Assembly (NCBI GenBank): GCA_035541895.1
Contig: DATKMK010000037.1
Coordinates: forward strand, 1-64,000
Length of the DNA stretch: 64,000 bases
Reading direction: 5' to 3'
From: DATKMK01 sp035541895
GTDB taxonomy: Bacteria; Desulfobacterota; Binatia; HRBIN30; JACQVA1
Shown here piece by piece: positions 17,996 to 26,376 of this stretch. The translations under genes were made by a program, and so were the position numbers. The notes beneath the pieces were generated by a model. The model saw nothing but the letters and a program-made list of their open reading frames with translations, had not been told where the DNA came from and made no database searches. Numbering within the stretch: position 1 is the stretch's first letter; every line of letters starts with the position of its first letter.

Positions 17996-18024
17996 GGCGG
18001 GACCAAAGCGTCCTGCCTTTTTTT
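17996..18024 (+). terminator. Rho-independent terminator after comEC
   Basis: GGCGGGAC (17996-18003) pairs with GTCCTGCC (18010-18017) with one G-U pair around the loop CAAAGC, followed by seven T residues (18018-18024). It ends the uvrC-comEC transcript. It also argues against a TTG start for the next gene at 17991, which would put the terminator inside coding sequence. Confidence 0.8.
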
Positions 18025-18038
18025 CAGCAGGATGGGAG

Positions 18039-19232
18039 ATGCATCCAAGCTTCAGGGAGATGATGAACGAGGTGGTGGCGTATGGAAGCTGCTGCGAGTG
18101 CGGCTCCTGCGTGCTGGTGTGTCCGCACAACGTCATCGACTACGTCGACGGCAAGCCCAAACAGGTCGCCAAAGCCACAGCGGCGTTTGATCACTGCGGG
18201 ATCAGCGAAGGCATCGGCTGTGACGTCTGTGCACAGGTCTGTCCACGCATCGGCGAACGGGAGCATCATCTCAGCGACCGCGTGTTCGACGGAGACGCCG
18301 CCGACCATCGCCGCTATCAGGGTGCGTTCGGCACGTACCGCCGAATCGTTGCCGCGCGATCGAAAGATCCCGAGGTGCTCAAACGCTGCGAAGATGGCGG
18401 CGTCGTTACCACGCTGCTCGCGTGGCTGCGGCGCACCGATCGCATCGACGGAGCCGTGGTCTCGAGTGTCGACAAGGCGAAGCCGTGCGAGCCGATGCCG
18501 AAGGTCGTCACGACGGTCGAAGATATCATCGGCAGCGCGTCGTCGTGGTACACGTACTGCCCGAACAATTTGGCGCTGGCGGACGTGGAGAAGTTGGGAC
18601 TGACGAAGGTCGCCTTCGTTGGGGTGCCGTGTCAGATCACACCGGTGCGCAAGATGCAGTTGGTTGACGCCGCCTATCTCGACAACGGGCGAAAAAAAGC
18701 GAAACACATCGAACGCCAAACCAAATTCCTCAAAGGCTACGGCGATCGGGTCGCCTTCAATATCGGCCTGCTGTGCAGCGAGGTGTTCAGCTTCGACGGT
18801 CTGATGATCGACACCATCCAAAACGGTTTGGGCATTCCGCTCAGCGACATCCGCCAGTTCAACGTCAAGGGCAAGGTGCAGATCTTCAAACACGACGGCA
18901 CGTTGGTCGAGCTGAACCTGCGCAAGTCGCAGGAGTACGCGCGCCCGGAGTGCCATCACTGCGGTGATTTTTCGGCCGAGCTCGCCGATATTTCTTGTGG
19001 CGGCGTCGGCGCGAGCAACTGGACGATTACGATCCTGCGCAGTCGCAAGGGCGAAGAGGTGTTCGATGCGGTGGTGCGCGATGGCTTGCTGGATGTGCAG
19101 CCGATCGAGGCGTTTGAGAACTCGATGAAGGTGTTGCTGCGTCTGACCCGAAAGCAACGCGAACGCGTGCCCGTGCCGCCGGGACGCGACGACCATTTCG
19201 TGCGCCCGGCGGGCTTCCGTGACCCGCACTAG
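18039..19232 (+). CDS. F420 hydrogenase/dehydrogenase beta-subunit family iron-sulfur flavoprotein
   Basis: FrhB/FdhB-like protein of 397 residues. Such proteins bind FAD and pass electrons between F420 or ferredoxin and a partner. A ferredoxin-like N-terminal region carries CCECGSCVLVCP and CDVCAQVCP. The FrhB N- and C-terminal domains follow, with GVPCQITPVRKMQ, NIGLLCSE and a late CHHCGDFSAELADISCGGVG cluster motif. The ATG at 18039 follows GGATGGGAG and lies just beyond a terminator, so I prefer it to the TTG at 17991. No hydrogenase subunits are nearby, so its partner is unknown. Confidence 0.85.
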   Translation: MHPSFREMMNEVVAYGSCCECGSCVLVCPHNVIDYVDGKPKQVAKATAAFDHCGISEGIGCDVCAQVCPRIGEREHHLSDRVFDGDAADHRRYQGAFGTYRRIVAARSKDPEVLKRCEDGGVVTTLLAWLRRTDRIDGAVVSSVDKAKPCEPMPKVVTTVEDIIGSASSWYTYCPNNLALADVEKLGLTKVAFVGVPCQITPVRKMQLVDAAYLDNGRKKAKHIERQTKFLKGYGDRVAFNIGLLCSEVFSFDGLMIDTIQNGLGIPLSDIRQFNVKGKVQIFKHDGTLVELNLRKSQEYARPECHHCGDFSAELADISCGGVGASNWTITILRSRKGEEVFDAVVRDGLLDVQPIEAFENSMKVLLRLTRKQRERVPVPPGRDDHFVRPAGFRDPH

Positions 19233-19250
19233 AGTACAGGTGAACATTTG

Positions 19251-20414
19251 ATGTCGAAGCCAACCACGCCGCCGCGTGGCCCGATGACGCCGACGCGTCT
19301 CAATCACTTTCCGCCGGAGTATTTCGAGCGCCTGATCGAGTCGTCACCCGACATCGTGGTCGCCGTCGATCGAAGCGGCACGATCATTTTCTACAACGAC
19401 GGTGCCGAACGGAATCTCGGCTACACCGCCGCCGAGATCCTCGGCGCGAACGTGCTACGACTCTATCCGACGCACGAGGAGGCGCATCGGGTCATGGAGG
19501 CCATGCGCAGCACCGAGTGGGGCGGGCCGGGCAAGGTGAAAAACTTCGAGACCACCTTCGTCAACCGTTGGGGCGAACAACTGCCGGTCGCGATCTCCGG
19601 CTCGATTCTCTGCAACGACGAGGGGATCGAGATCGGTTCGATCGGATTTGCCAAGGATCTGCGCGACATACGACGCAAGGATCGCCTGGCGACGCTGGGT
19701 GAAGTGACGGTGGCGCTCTGTCACGAGATCAACAGCCCGTTGGAAGTCATTCTGAACCAAGCGCAATTGCTGATGCGGTTCGTTCACGAGATCGCGCCGG
19801 AGGAACGCGCGGTCGTCGAAGAAGAACGCGGGGAAGCGATTCGGCGCGAGGTGAATCAGATTCAGAACGTGATCAATCGCCTGGTGGACCTGGCCCACGG
19901 GGGCGCGTACGAAACCACCGAGTACCTGTCGGGCCAGCAGATGACCATTCTGGCGGAAAAGAATGGACGACGCCGCGACCAACCCCTGGCGGGCTTGCGC
20001 ATCCTCGTTGTCGACGACGACCTGGGAGTCGTGCGGTCGCTGCGGGATCTACTCACCGCCGAAGGGTGCAGTGTCGTCACCGCCGGTGACGGCCTGGAGG
20101 CGCTCAAGATCCTCGATCATACGCCGGTTGATCTTGTGCTGACTGACGTGGTGATGCCCGATCTCGACGGCTACGATCTGTTCATGGAGATCAAGCGGCG
20201 CAGCCAGACGCCGGTGATCTTGATGACCGGCTACTACTACGATCGCGACCACGTGATTAAGCGCAGTCGCCTCGAAGGCCTCGAGAGCGTGATCTTCAAG
20301 AAACCGGTCGATCCGGAACGCTTGAAGGCGGCGATTCTGGCTCGCTGCCGGCCGGAGACGGTGTCGGCGTCGCCCGCCGCTTCGTCGGCGTCCGCGCCGC
20401 CGGAGTCGCACTAG
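19251..20414 (+). CDS. PAS / HisKA / receiver hybrid lacking the ATPase domain
   Basis: A 387-residue cytoplasmic signalling protein. Order: PAS domain (about 25-140; SSPDIVVAVDRSGTIIFYNDGAE), HisKA dimerisation helix with phosphoacceptor His (TLGEVTVALCHEINSPLEVI, about 150-215), then directly a full receiver (about 245-365; ILVVDDDLGVV, LVLTDVVMPDLDGYD with the phospho-Asp, IFKKPVD). No N, G1 or G2 boxes of a HATPase domain lie between HisKA and the receiver, so it cannot autophosphorylate by itself. ATG at 19251 is preferred over TTG at 19248. Its last 119 bases overlap an opposite-strand gene. Confidence 0.85.
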   Translation: MSKPTTPPRGPMTPTRLNHFPPEYFERLIESSPDIVVAVDRSGTIIFYNDGAERNLGYTAAEILGANVLRLYPTHEEAHRVMEAMRSTEWGGPGKVKNFETTFVNRWGEQLPVAISGSILCNDEGIEIGSIGFAKDLRDIRRKDRLATLGEVTVALCHEINSPLEVILNQAQLLMRFVHEIAPEERAVVEEERGEAIRREVNQIQNVINRLVDLAHGGAYETTEYLSGQQMTILAEKNGRRRDQPLAGLRILVVDDDLGVVRSLRDLLTAEGCSVVTAGDGLEALKILDHTPVDLVLTDVVMPDLDGYDLFMEIKRRSQTPVILMTGYYYDRDHVIKRSRLEGLESVIFKKPVDPERLKAAILARCRPETVSASPAASSASAPPESH

Positions 20415-20784
20415 GTGCCGGCGACGGACTTGGTGCCGGCTGTAAGCGCAGCGTCAACGGCCCGCTGTCGCTGTCAATCAAGACTTCTTGCGGCTCGATT
20501 CCTGCGAGCCGTCCCAGTCCCAAAACGCTCTCGCCGAGCCGATACAGCGCGGTGACGCCGGCGGGATCTTCGATGACCGCATAAGGAGTATCGCCGCTGG
20601 TTGCGACCCCGGCCAAGCGGAAGCGAAGCGGCGTCGGCGAGCCCGCCGCGACCCCGTGTGTACGCACGACCGGCGACGGCGTTGCCGTCGGCTGAGGCAG
20701 TTGCGGCGGGCGGTGGCGAAGCCACCAAAGCAACGGCCCCAGGAGTAAGAGCCCGAGCAGCAGTACGAGGAGCGCGCGCGCCAT
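20296..20784 (-). CDS. GspC-like single-span membrane protein
   Basis: The 162-residue product has one N-terminal membrane anchor (ALLVLLLGLLLLGPLLWWL) and a Pro/Thr spacer. A domain at about 50-115 (PLRFRLAGVATSGDTPYAVIEDPAGVTALYRLGESVLG) resembles the homology region of type II secretion GspC. A low-complexity Pro/Ser/Thr tail follows. No PDZ domain and no other secretion genes are nearby. The tail lies antisense over the end of the hybrid sensor gene for 119 bases, so part of it could be non-native, but the anchor and core domain lie in unshared sequence. Confidence 0.65.
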   Translation of the reverse strand: MARALLVLLLGLLLLGPLLWWLRHRPPQLPQPTATPSPVVRTHGVAAGSPTPLRFRLAGVATSGDTPYAVIEDPAGVTALYRLGESVLGLGRLAGIEPQEVLIDSDSGPLTLRLQPAPSPSPAPSATPAARTPTKRRATPTPSPAGSEPESPPSSVPDRPVS

Positions 20785-20901
20785 TTTTTTGAATCCGAAG
20801 AGGCTCTTTCATATTGGCTTTGTGCGCCGATGTCGACTCGAAGCGGCTAGCGCTGGCGCTTCTGCTGCGAACTGGATAGGAGAGCCGCGAGAGATCCGAG
20901 G

Positions 20902-21420
20902 ATGAGCGCAACCGTGCGGCAGCAGGTGCGGCAGCGGCCCTCCGCTTCCAGTCAAACAGCGGCCACGTGGGTGCAGCTTGGGCGCTATTGGGGCGTCGCG
21001 ATCGCCTGGATGGGGGTGATCTCGCTGCTTTCGAGCGACGCCTTCTCGGCCAGCAACACCGGACATTACATCGATCCGCTGTTGCGGTGGCTGTTTCCAC
21101 ATATCTCGAACGCACGCTTGTTGTTCTGGCACACGGTGCTGCGCAAGAGTGCGCACGTCACGGAATTCTTTGTCTTAGGTCTGCTCCTATTCTGGGCGTC
21201 GCGGCGCAGTCGGCCACCGCGCTGGCGTCCGCGTTGGATGGTCCAATCACTGGCAATCGCCGCGATCTACTCGTTGCTGGATGAAGCCCACCAGATGTTC
21301 GTTCCGAGCCGAACGCCGTCGCTGCTGGACAGCGCAATTGATCTCGGCGGCGCAGCGCTGAGCCAGGTGGTCCTCTATCTGCGAGGTGTGGTGCTTGACC
21401 GAGGTCATATGCGGTCGTAA
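20902..21420 (+). CDS. VanZ-family membrane protein
   Basis: A 172-residue polytopic protein with the VanZ pattern: a first span (YWGVAIAWMGVISLLSS), RKSAHVTEFFVLGLLLFWA, then YSLLDEAHQMFVPSRTPSLLDSAIDLGGA. The family is named after a teicoplanin-resistance gene, but the role of most members is unknown. The first 30 residues are polar and could be shorter if a later start is used. It is followed by rnhB after 20 bases. Confidence 0.85.
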   Translation: MSATVRQQVRQRPSASSQTAATWVQLGRYWGVAIAWMGVISLLSSDAFSASNTGHYIDPLLRWLFPHISNARLLFWHTVLRKSAHVTEFFVLGLLLFWASRRSRPPRWRPRWMVQSLAIAAIYSLLDEAHQMFVPSRTPSLLDSAIDLGGAALSQVVLYLRGVVLDRGHMRS

Positions 21421-21440
21421 GAGCGCCATGGGAGGGTTGT

Positions 21441-22112
21441 GTGGGCGTGCGGCGGCGCCGTCAAGCGGCGCGACTCGGCGTGTTGTTGCGACCTGAGCGA
21501 GAACTGTGGCGCCAGGGGTGGCGGTACGTCGCGGGTGTCGATGAGGTAGGCGTTGGTCCGTTGGCGGGGCCGGTGGTGGCAGCCGCCGTGGTATTCGCGT
21601 CCGATGTACGCATCGCCGGTGTCGACGACTCCAAACGCCTCACCGCGGCAACTCGCGAACGCCTAGCCGACGAGATTCGTCGGCGCGCGCTGGCGATCGG
21701 GATTGGCATGGTGACGGTCGACGAAGTCGATCGTCTCAATGTCTATCGCGCCGCGTTGGAAGCAATGCGGCGGGCGGTGGTTGCGCTGCATGTGCCGATC
21801 GACCATCTGCTCGTCGACGCCCGCACGATCCCCGGTGTCGACGTCCCGCAATTGCCGATCATCAAGGGCGATGCCCGCAGTTTCTCCATCGCGGCGGCCT
21901 CGATCATCGCCAAGGTCACGCGCGATGCCCAGATGGTCGAGCTGGCGCTGGAGTTTCCCCAATACGGTTTCGCCGAGCACATGGGCTACGGTACGCTGGC
22001 GCACCTCGACGCACTCCGGCGCTATGGCCCTTGTCCGGCGCATCGGCGTTCCTTCGCGCCGATTCGACAGCCGGCGCTGCCCGGGTTCGGTGCCGGTGAG
22101 CCGGGCGCATAG
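21441..22112 (+). CDS. rnhB: Ribonuclease HII
   Basis: Cleaves RNA in RNA-DNA hybrids and single ribonucleotides in DNA. The 223-residue protein has the acidic active-site residues in VAGVDEVGVGPLAGPVVAAAVV and DDSKRL, the mid-protein Asp in LLVDARTIPG, and SIAAASIIAKVTRD. The usual DEAGRG signature reads DEVGVG here, so the Arg/Lys of the junction-recognition GRG motif is Val. Translation starts at GTG 21441 after GGGAGG. Confidence 0.93.
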   Translation: MGVRRRRQAARLGVLLRPERELWRQGWRYVAGVDEVGVGPLAGPVVAAAVVFASDVRIAGVDDSKRLTAATRERLADEIRRRALAIGIGMVTVDEVDRLNVYRAALEAMRRAVVALHVPIDHLLVDARTIPGVDVPQLPIIKGDARSFSIAAASIIAKVTRDAQMVELALEFPQYGFAEHMGYGTLAHLDALRRYGPCPAHRRSFAPIRQPALPGFGAGEPGA

Positions 22113-22153
22113 CCCCGATCAAGGGCCCCTTCCGGCGGCACGCACGCTCTGCC

Positions 22154-22159
22154 TATAAT
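22154..22159 (+). promoter_or_regulatory. Minus-10 box of the E2-lipB-lipA operon
   Basis: A perfect TATAAT lies 15 bases before the ATG at 22175. The -35 region is weak (TTCCGG, 18 bases upstream). The leader would be under ten bases and no clear Shine-Dalgarno is seen, so the first gene may be read from a nearly leaderless transcript. Confidence 0.45.
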
Positions 22160-22174
22160 CGCTCACGGTGACAT

Positions 22175-23368
22175 ATGGCGATTGAGGTAGCGATGCCGAA
22201 ACTGACCGACACGATGGAGGAAGGGACCATCGTGCGGTGGTTGAAGAGAGTCGGAGATCGGGTGACTGCCGGCGAGATCCTGGCCGAAGTCGAAACCGAT
22301 AAAGCCGACATGGAACTCGAGGCAGCCGGCGCAGGCACCGTAACAGAGATTCGAGTCGCGGAGGGAGAAACCGCTCGCGTCGGTGCGATCGTTGCAATTC
22401 TTTCCGGGCCGGGAGAGCAGAACGTCGCCAAGACGCCCGCGAGGCCCAAAGCGGTCGTCGAGCCGATTGCGTCGGCTGCCGAATCTGCAGATCCCGTTGT
22501 CGAGTCGCCGACGCCGCAGGCGACACCGCTGGCGCGTCGTGTCGCGCAGCAAAGCGGTGTCGACTTGCGGACGATCGCCGGAGCTGGGCAGCACGGACGC
22601 GTCCAGAAGCGGGATGTGACCGCGGCCGCGCGAAGCACCACAGCAGCGGCGGTATCGCCTCCAGTCCAGAGCGCACCGCCGCCCACCGGGCGGGTTGAGC
22701 TGTCGAAGATGCGGCAGACGATCGCCCGACGAATGACCGAGGCGATGCGCGACATTCCGCATTTCTACGTCACCAACGAGATCGACATGGGCGAAGCGCT
22801 GCGGCTTCGCGTCGCGTTGCGGGAGACCGGCGTCGTGACGGAATCGGTCAGCGTCACGCACGTGATCATCAAGGCCGTCGCGATTGCGCTGCAACGACAG
22901 CCGCGTGTCAACGCCAGTTGGGCGGACAACGCGTTGCAGTTCAACGACGCCGTCAACATCGGTATTGCCACCGCGGTCGAGGACGGTTTGCTGGTGCCGG
23001 TGCTCAAGGGATGTGAACGGTTGACACTCGGGCAGATTGCGTCGGCGGCGCGCGCGCTGAACGAGAAGGCGCGGGGCGGCTTCTTCGCGGCGGAAGAAAT
23101 GCTCGGAGCGACGTTTACGATCTCCAATCTGGGCATGCGTGATGTCGATGACTTCACTGGGGTCATCAATCCCCCGCAGGCGGCCATTCTCGCAGTCGGG
23201 GCGATCAAGGAGCGGCCGGTGGTACGCGACGGAAAGCTCACCGTGGGGCAGACCATGCGCGTGACACTCTCATGCGATCACCGTATTCTGAACGGTGTGG
23301 AAGGCGCGCAATTTCTCGAAGAACTCAAGCGGCTGCTGGAGAACCCGGTGGCGTTGGTGATCGCGTGA
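22175..23368 (+). CDS. Dihydrolipoamide acyltransferase (E2), probably of pyruvate dehydrogenase
   Basis: Core of a 2-oxoacid dehydrogenase complex. Order in 397 residues: one lipoyl domain (about 1-75; VETDKADMELEAAG with the lipoylated Lys), a Pro/Ala linker, the peripheral-subunit-binding domain (ATPLARRVAQQSGVDL, about 110-145), and the catalytic domain to the end. The active-site motif is DHRILNG, with Asn in place of the Asp of the usual HRxxDG. No E1 or E3 gene is in view. The stop overlaps lipB, and the protein itself is a target of lipoylation. Confidence 0.92.
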   Translation: MAIEVAMPKLTDTMEEGTIVRWLKRVGDRVTAGEILAEVETDKADMELEAAGAGTVTEIRVAEGETARVGAIVAILSGPGEQNVAKTPARPKAVVEPIASAAESADPVVESPTPQATPLARRVAQQSGVDLRTIAGAGQHGRVQKRDVTAAARSTTAAAVSPPVQSAPPPTGRVELSKMRQTIARRMTEAMRDIPHFYVTNEIDMGEALRLRVALRETGVVTESVSVTHVIIKAVAIALQRQPRVNASWADNALQFNDAVNIGIATAVEDGLLVPVLKGCERLTLGQIASAARALNEKARGGFFAAEEMLGATFTISNLGMRDVDDFTGVINPPQAAILAVGAIKERPVVRDGKLTVGQTMRVTLSCDHRILNGVEGAQFLEELKRLLENPVALVIA

Positions 23369-24024
23369 CGACGCGGGGCGTGGAAATTCGGCGTCTCGGC
23401 CGGATGGAGTACGGCGCGGCGCTGGCGCTGCAGGAAGAACTGCGCGCAGCGCGGCTGGCCGATCGGTTGCCCGATCAACTGCTGCTGGTGGAGCACGGTC
23501 CGGTGTACACCCTCGGGCGCGGCGCGGATGCAGCCGATCTGCGCGGCGCCGACGCGCGCCTGGGTGTCCCGGTCTTCCGTGTCAGTCGCGGCGGCGGCGG
23601 CACGTTTCACGGCCCGGGACAGGTGATCGCCTATCCAATTGTCAAATTGTGCGGTGCGGATCGCGACGTGCATCGTTACCTGCGTCGGCTCGAGGACGTG
23701 ATCATTGGTACGTGCGCGGACTTCGGAGTCGACGCGCATCGGCATCCGACCGCGACCGGGGTGTGGGTCGGCGGGCAGGCAAAGATTGCTTCAATCGGAG
23801 TCGGCATTCGTCGTTGGGTGACCTTCCATGGGCTCGCCCTCAACGTGAGCACCGATTTGAGATACTTCGAGGCCATCGTGCCGTGCCGGATGCCGGGGTT
23901 GCGACTGACGTCGCTGGCGGAACACTGCAAGCCGCTGCCCAGGTTGGATGATGTAGCTGCGGCGCTCGGGCGCCGGTTTCAACGGGAATTTGGCGATCAT
24001 CGCAGCGAGGAGGTCGCGGCGTGA
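23365..24024 (+). CDS. lipB: Octanoyl-[acyl-carrier protein]:protein N-octanoyltransferase
   Basis: Transfers octanoate from ACP to lipoyl domains, the first step of lipoate synthesis. GTG at 23365 overlaps the E2 stop (GTGA) and gives 219 residues. Motifs: LLVEHGPVYTLGR, RGGGGTFHGPGQVIAYPIV, the catalytic Lys in GGQAKIASIGVGI, and the acyl-accepting Cys in VPCRMPGLRLTSL. The RGGGGTFHGPGQ motif differs slightly from the common RGGxxTYHGPGQ. Placement between its substrate (E2) and lipA makes functional sense. Confidence 0.96.
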   Translation: MTTRGVEIRRLGRMEYGAALALQEELRAARLADRLPDQLLLVEHGPVYTLGRGADAADLRGADARLGVPVFRVSRGGGGTFHGPGQVIAYPIVKLCGADRDVHRYLRRLEDVIIGTCADFGVDAHRHPTATGVWVGGQAKIASIGVGIRRWVTFHGLALNVSTDLRYFEAIVPCRMPGLRLTSLAEHCKPLPRLDDVAAALGRRFQREFGDHRSEEVAA

Positions 24025-24896
24025 GCACCACGGATGTTCAGAGCGGAATCCGCCGGCAGCATCCCGACTGGATCCGCGTGCGTGCCCCTGGCGGAGAAGC
24101 GTTCCACGAAACGAAGCGCCTGTTGCGCGACTTGCGGCTGCACAGTGTGTGCGAAGAGGCGCACTGTCCCAACATCGGCGAGTGCTGGGGACAGCGGACC
24201 GCGACGTTCATGTTGATGGGCGACATCTGCACCCGCAATTGCGCGTTTTGTGCGGTCACCCATGGACGCCCGGTCATCCTCGATCCGGACGAACCGGTGC
24301 GAGTGGCGGAGGGGGTTGCGCAACTCGGCTTGCGGCACGTCGTCATCACATCGGTCAATCGGGATGATTTGCCCGACGGGGGCGCGCACCACTTCGCGGC
24401 CACGGCGCGGGCGGTCAAAGCGCGAGTGCCGGACTGCGCGGTGGAAGTATTGGTACCCGACTTCCAGGGGGACGCGGCTGCCGTGGACGTGGTCGTCGAT
24501 TCACCGATCGACATCTTCAACCACAACGTTGAGACGGTCCCTCGCTTGTACAAGCAAGCCCGAGCCGGGGCCAACTACGAGCGCAGCCTGACGGTGCTGC
24601 GACGGGCGCATTGCCGCCGTCCCGAGCTACGGACGAAGACGGGGCTGATGCTTGGCCTGGGCGAGACTCGCGATGAACTGCTCGCGGTGTTTGCCGACCT
24701 CAGGACCGTCGGGTGCAGCATCCTGACGCTGGGACAGTACCTGCGTCCGTCGGCGCAGCATTTGCCGGTGAACCGCTACCTCCGACCCGAGGAATTCATT
24801 GAGTTGCGGCACGAGGCTTTGCCCTTTGGCTTCCGTCATGTCGAATCCGCCCCGCTCGTGCGTAGCTCGTACCATGCCTGGACGCACGCAAAATGA
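24021..24896 (+). CDS. lipA: Lipoyl synthase, radical SAM
   Basis: Inserts two sulfurs into the protein-bound octanoyl group. GTG at 24021 overlaps the lipB stop. The auxiliary cluster motif CEEAHCPNIGEC, the radical SAM motif CTRNCAFC, and the conserved C-terminal RSSYHA with its Ser ligand are all present. At 291 residues it is complete. A stem-loop follows it at 24934-24955. Confidence 0.98.
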   Translation: MSTTDVQSGIRRQHPDWIRVRAPGGEAFHETKRLLRDLRLHSVCEEAHCPNIGECWGQRTATFMLMGDICTRNCAFCAVTHGRPVILDPDEPVRVAEGVAQLGLRHVVITSVNRDDLPDGGAHHFAATARAVKARVPDCAVEVLVPDFQGDAAAVDVVVDSPIDIFNHNVETVPRLYKQARAGANYERSLTVLRRAHCRRPELRTKTGLMLGLGETRDELLAVFADLRTVGCSILTLGQYLRPSAQHLPVNRYLRPEEFIELRHEALPFGFRHVESAPLVRSSYHAWTHAK

Positions 24897-24933
24897 GACC
24901 GATCGGGTAGACACTGGCAGCGTTTTCTGCAAT

Positions 24934-24955
24934 TGTCGCCGGCGCGTCGGCGACA
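24934..24955 (+). terminator. Stem-loop after lipA
   Basis: TGTCGCCG (24934-24941) and CGGCGACA (24948-24955) form a perfect 8-base-pair stem with a six-base loop, 38 bases after the lipA stop. No T tract follows, so termination would need another factor, or it may be an RNA-stability hairpin. Confidence 0.45.
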
Positions 24956-24981
24956 GCCTGCGCGGTTTGTAGGGGGTGGTG

Positions 24982-25587
24982 ATGATCAAATTGTACGACC
25001 ACCTGGACTGCCCGTTTTCCCAGAAGGTTCGGGTGGTTCTGGCGGAAAAAGAGCTGGAGTATGAGCGCATCTTTGTCGATTTGCGCGCCGGTGAGCAGCG
25101 CACACCGGAGTTCCTCAGGCTCAATCCGTACGGGAAAGTTCCGGTTCTGGTCGATGAAGACTTGGTGGTCTACGACTCGACCATCATCAACGAATACTTG
25201 GAAGATGAATATCCGCACCCGCATCTGCTGCCGGAAGATTCGGCGGGGCGGGCGCGTGTGCGGATGCTCGAAGACTACTGCGACAACTCCTTCCTGCCGG
25301 TGGCCGACCGGGTATTAGCCGATCTGGCACGGCCCGAGGCGGAGCGCGACGGGGAGCGTCTAAAGAAGTATCAAGCCGAACTGCTTCGCGGCCTGGCTCG
25401 CCTGGAGGCTGCCTTGGAAAACAAGGATTTTCTATCCGGCGAGTTTTCGTTGGCTGACGTCGCGTTTGCACCACGCGTGCTGATTCTGCCGCAGCTCGGT
25501 GTGGAAGTGGATCCGCGGTTGCGTCAAGTGGCGGCGTGGATCGAGCGCGTGCGGCAGCGTCCAAGTGTTGCGACGTTGGGCTTGTAG
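24982..25587 (+). CDS. Glutathione S-transferase family protein, SspA-like
   Basis: A 201-residue protein with a thioredoxin-like N-terminal domain (MIKLYDHLDCPFSQKVRVVLAEKELEYE; NPYGKVPVLVDEDLVVYDSTIINEYL) and an all-helical C-terminal domain. It resembles stringent-starvation protein A and related GSTs; the CPFS segment occupies the usual active-site position. ATG at 24982 follows AGGGGG, so I chose it over the two upstream GTGs. Substrate unknown. Confidence 0.88.
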   Translation: MIKLYDHLDCPFSQKVRVVLAEKELEYERIFVDLRAGEQRTPEFLRLNPYGKVPVLVDEDLVVYDSTIINEYLEDEYPHPHLLPEDSAGRARVRMLEDYCDNSFLPVADRVLADLARPEAERDGERLKKYQAELLRGLARLEAALENKDFLSGEFSLADVAFAPRVLILPQLGVEVDPRLRQVAAWIERVRQRPSVATLGL

Positions 25588-25599
25588 GAGGGGACAGCG

Positions 25600-26376
25600 A
25601 TGGACATCGTCGACATTCTGCAGGGAATTTTCCGCTGGCTGCATGTCGTTGCTGGCATCGTGTGGATCGGACATCTGTATTTCTTCAACTTCGTCAATGG
25701 GCCGTTTGCGGCGACGATCGACGCCGAGACCAAGAAGAAGGTCGTGCCGGAGCTGATGCCCCGCGCCCTGTATTGGTTTCGGTGGGGCGCCGCGTTTACC
25801 TGGGTCACCGGTGTGCTGCTCTTGCTGATCGTTTTCTACCACGGCGGTGCATTGTTCGAGGATCCGTCGAAGCCGAATTGGGGCATCGGCGCATTGGTGA
25901 TGCTGGCCGTCGTGTTTTTGGGCGTGTTCGTCTACGACAATCTCTACAGCGGCCCGCTCAAGGACTTGCAACGTGGTTTCATCGGCGGCGCCATTCTCGC
26001 GGCGCTGATCTTGTTGTTGATGAAGTATTGGGCCGGATTCGGCTATCGTGGTTACTCGATCCACCTCGGCGCGATGTTCGGAACGATCATGGCGTTCAAT
26101 GTGTGGTTCCGCATCTGGCCGGCGCAGCAGAAGATCATCACCGCGACCAAGAACGGCGAGGCAGCGGATGCCAGCCTGGTTGCGCTGGCGGGACTGCGCT
26201 CGCGCCACAACACGTATATGTCCGTGCCGTTGGTCTTCGTGATGCTCAACCAACACACGACGACCTGGGCGGCGAGCCCGTTGCTTCAAGTGCTCATCGT
26301 CGCTGCGATTGTACCAATAGGGTGGCAGCTCGTGCGGCACCTGTACGACATTGCGGGCAAGGTCAAGGGCTTCTAG
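25600..26376 (+). CDS. PuuD-like urate hydroxylase membrane domain
   Basis: A 258-residue membrane protein of about seven spans. It starts with IFRWLHVVAGIVWIGHLYFFNFVNGPF and contains conserved His in several spans. It matches the N-terminal integral-membrane domain of urate oxidase PuuD (Urate_ox_N type). The C-terminal cytochrome c domain of classical PuuD is absent, so an external electron acceptor would be needed and urate may not be the substrate. It lies 12 bases after the GST gene and its end overlaps a convergent gene by four bases. Confidence 0.75.
   Translation: MDIVDILQGIFRWLHVVAGIVWIGHLYFFNFVNGPFAATIDAETKKKVVPELMPRALYWFRWGAAFTWVTGVLLLLIVFYHGGALFEDPSKPNWGIGALVMLAVVFLGVFVYDNLYSGPLKDLQRGFIGGAILAALILLLMKYWAGFGYRGYSIHLGAMFGTIMAFNVWFRIWPAQQKIITATKNGEAADASLVALAGLRSRHNTYMSVPLVFVMLNQHTTTWAASPLLQVLIVAAIVPIGWQLVRHLYDIAGKVKGF

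Noticed and set aside
17991..18038. TTG start giving the FrhB-like protein 16 extra residues
   Set aside because: It would place a strong terminator inside the coding sequence, and the ATG at 18039 has a purine-rich site just upstream.
24916..24934. Sigma54 promoter before the GST gene (TGGCAGC...CTGC)
   Set aside because: The GG and GC are eleven, not ten, bases apart, which abolishes sigma54 recognition.
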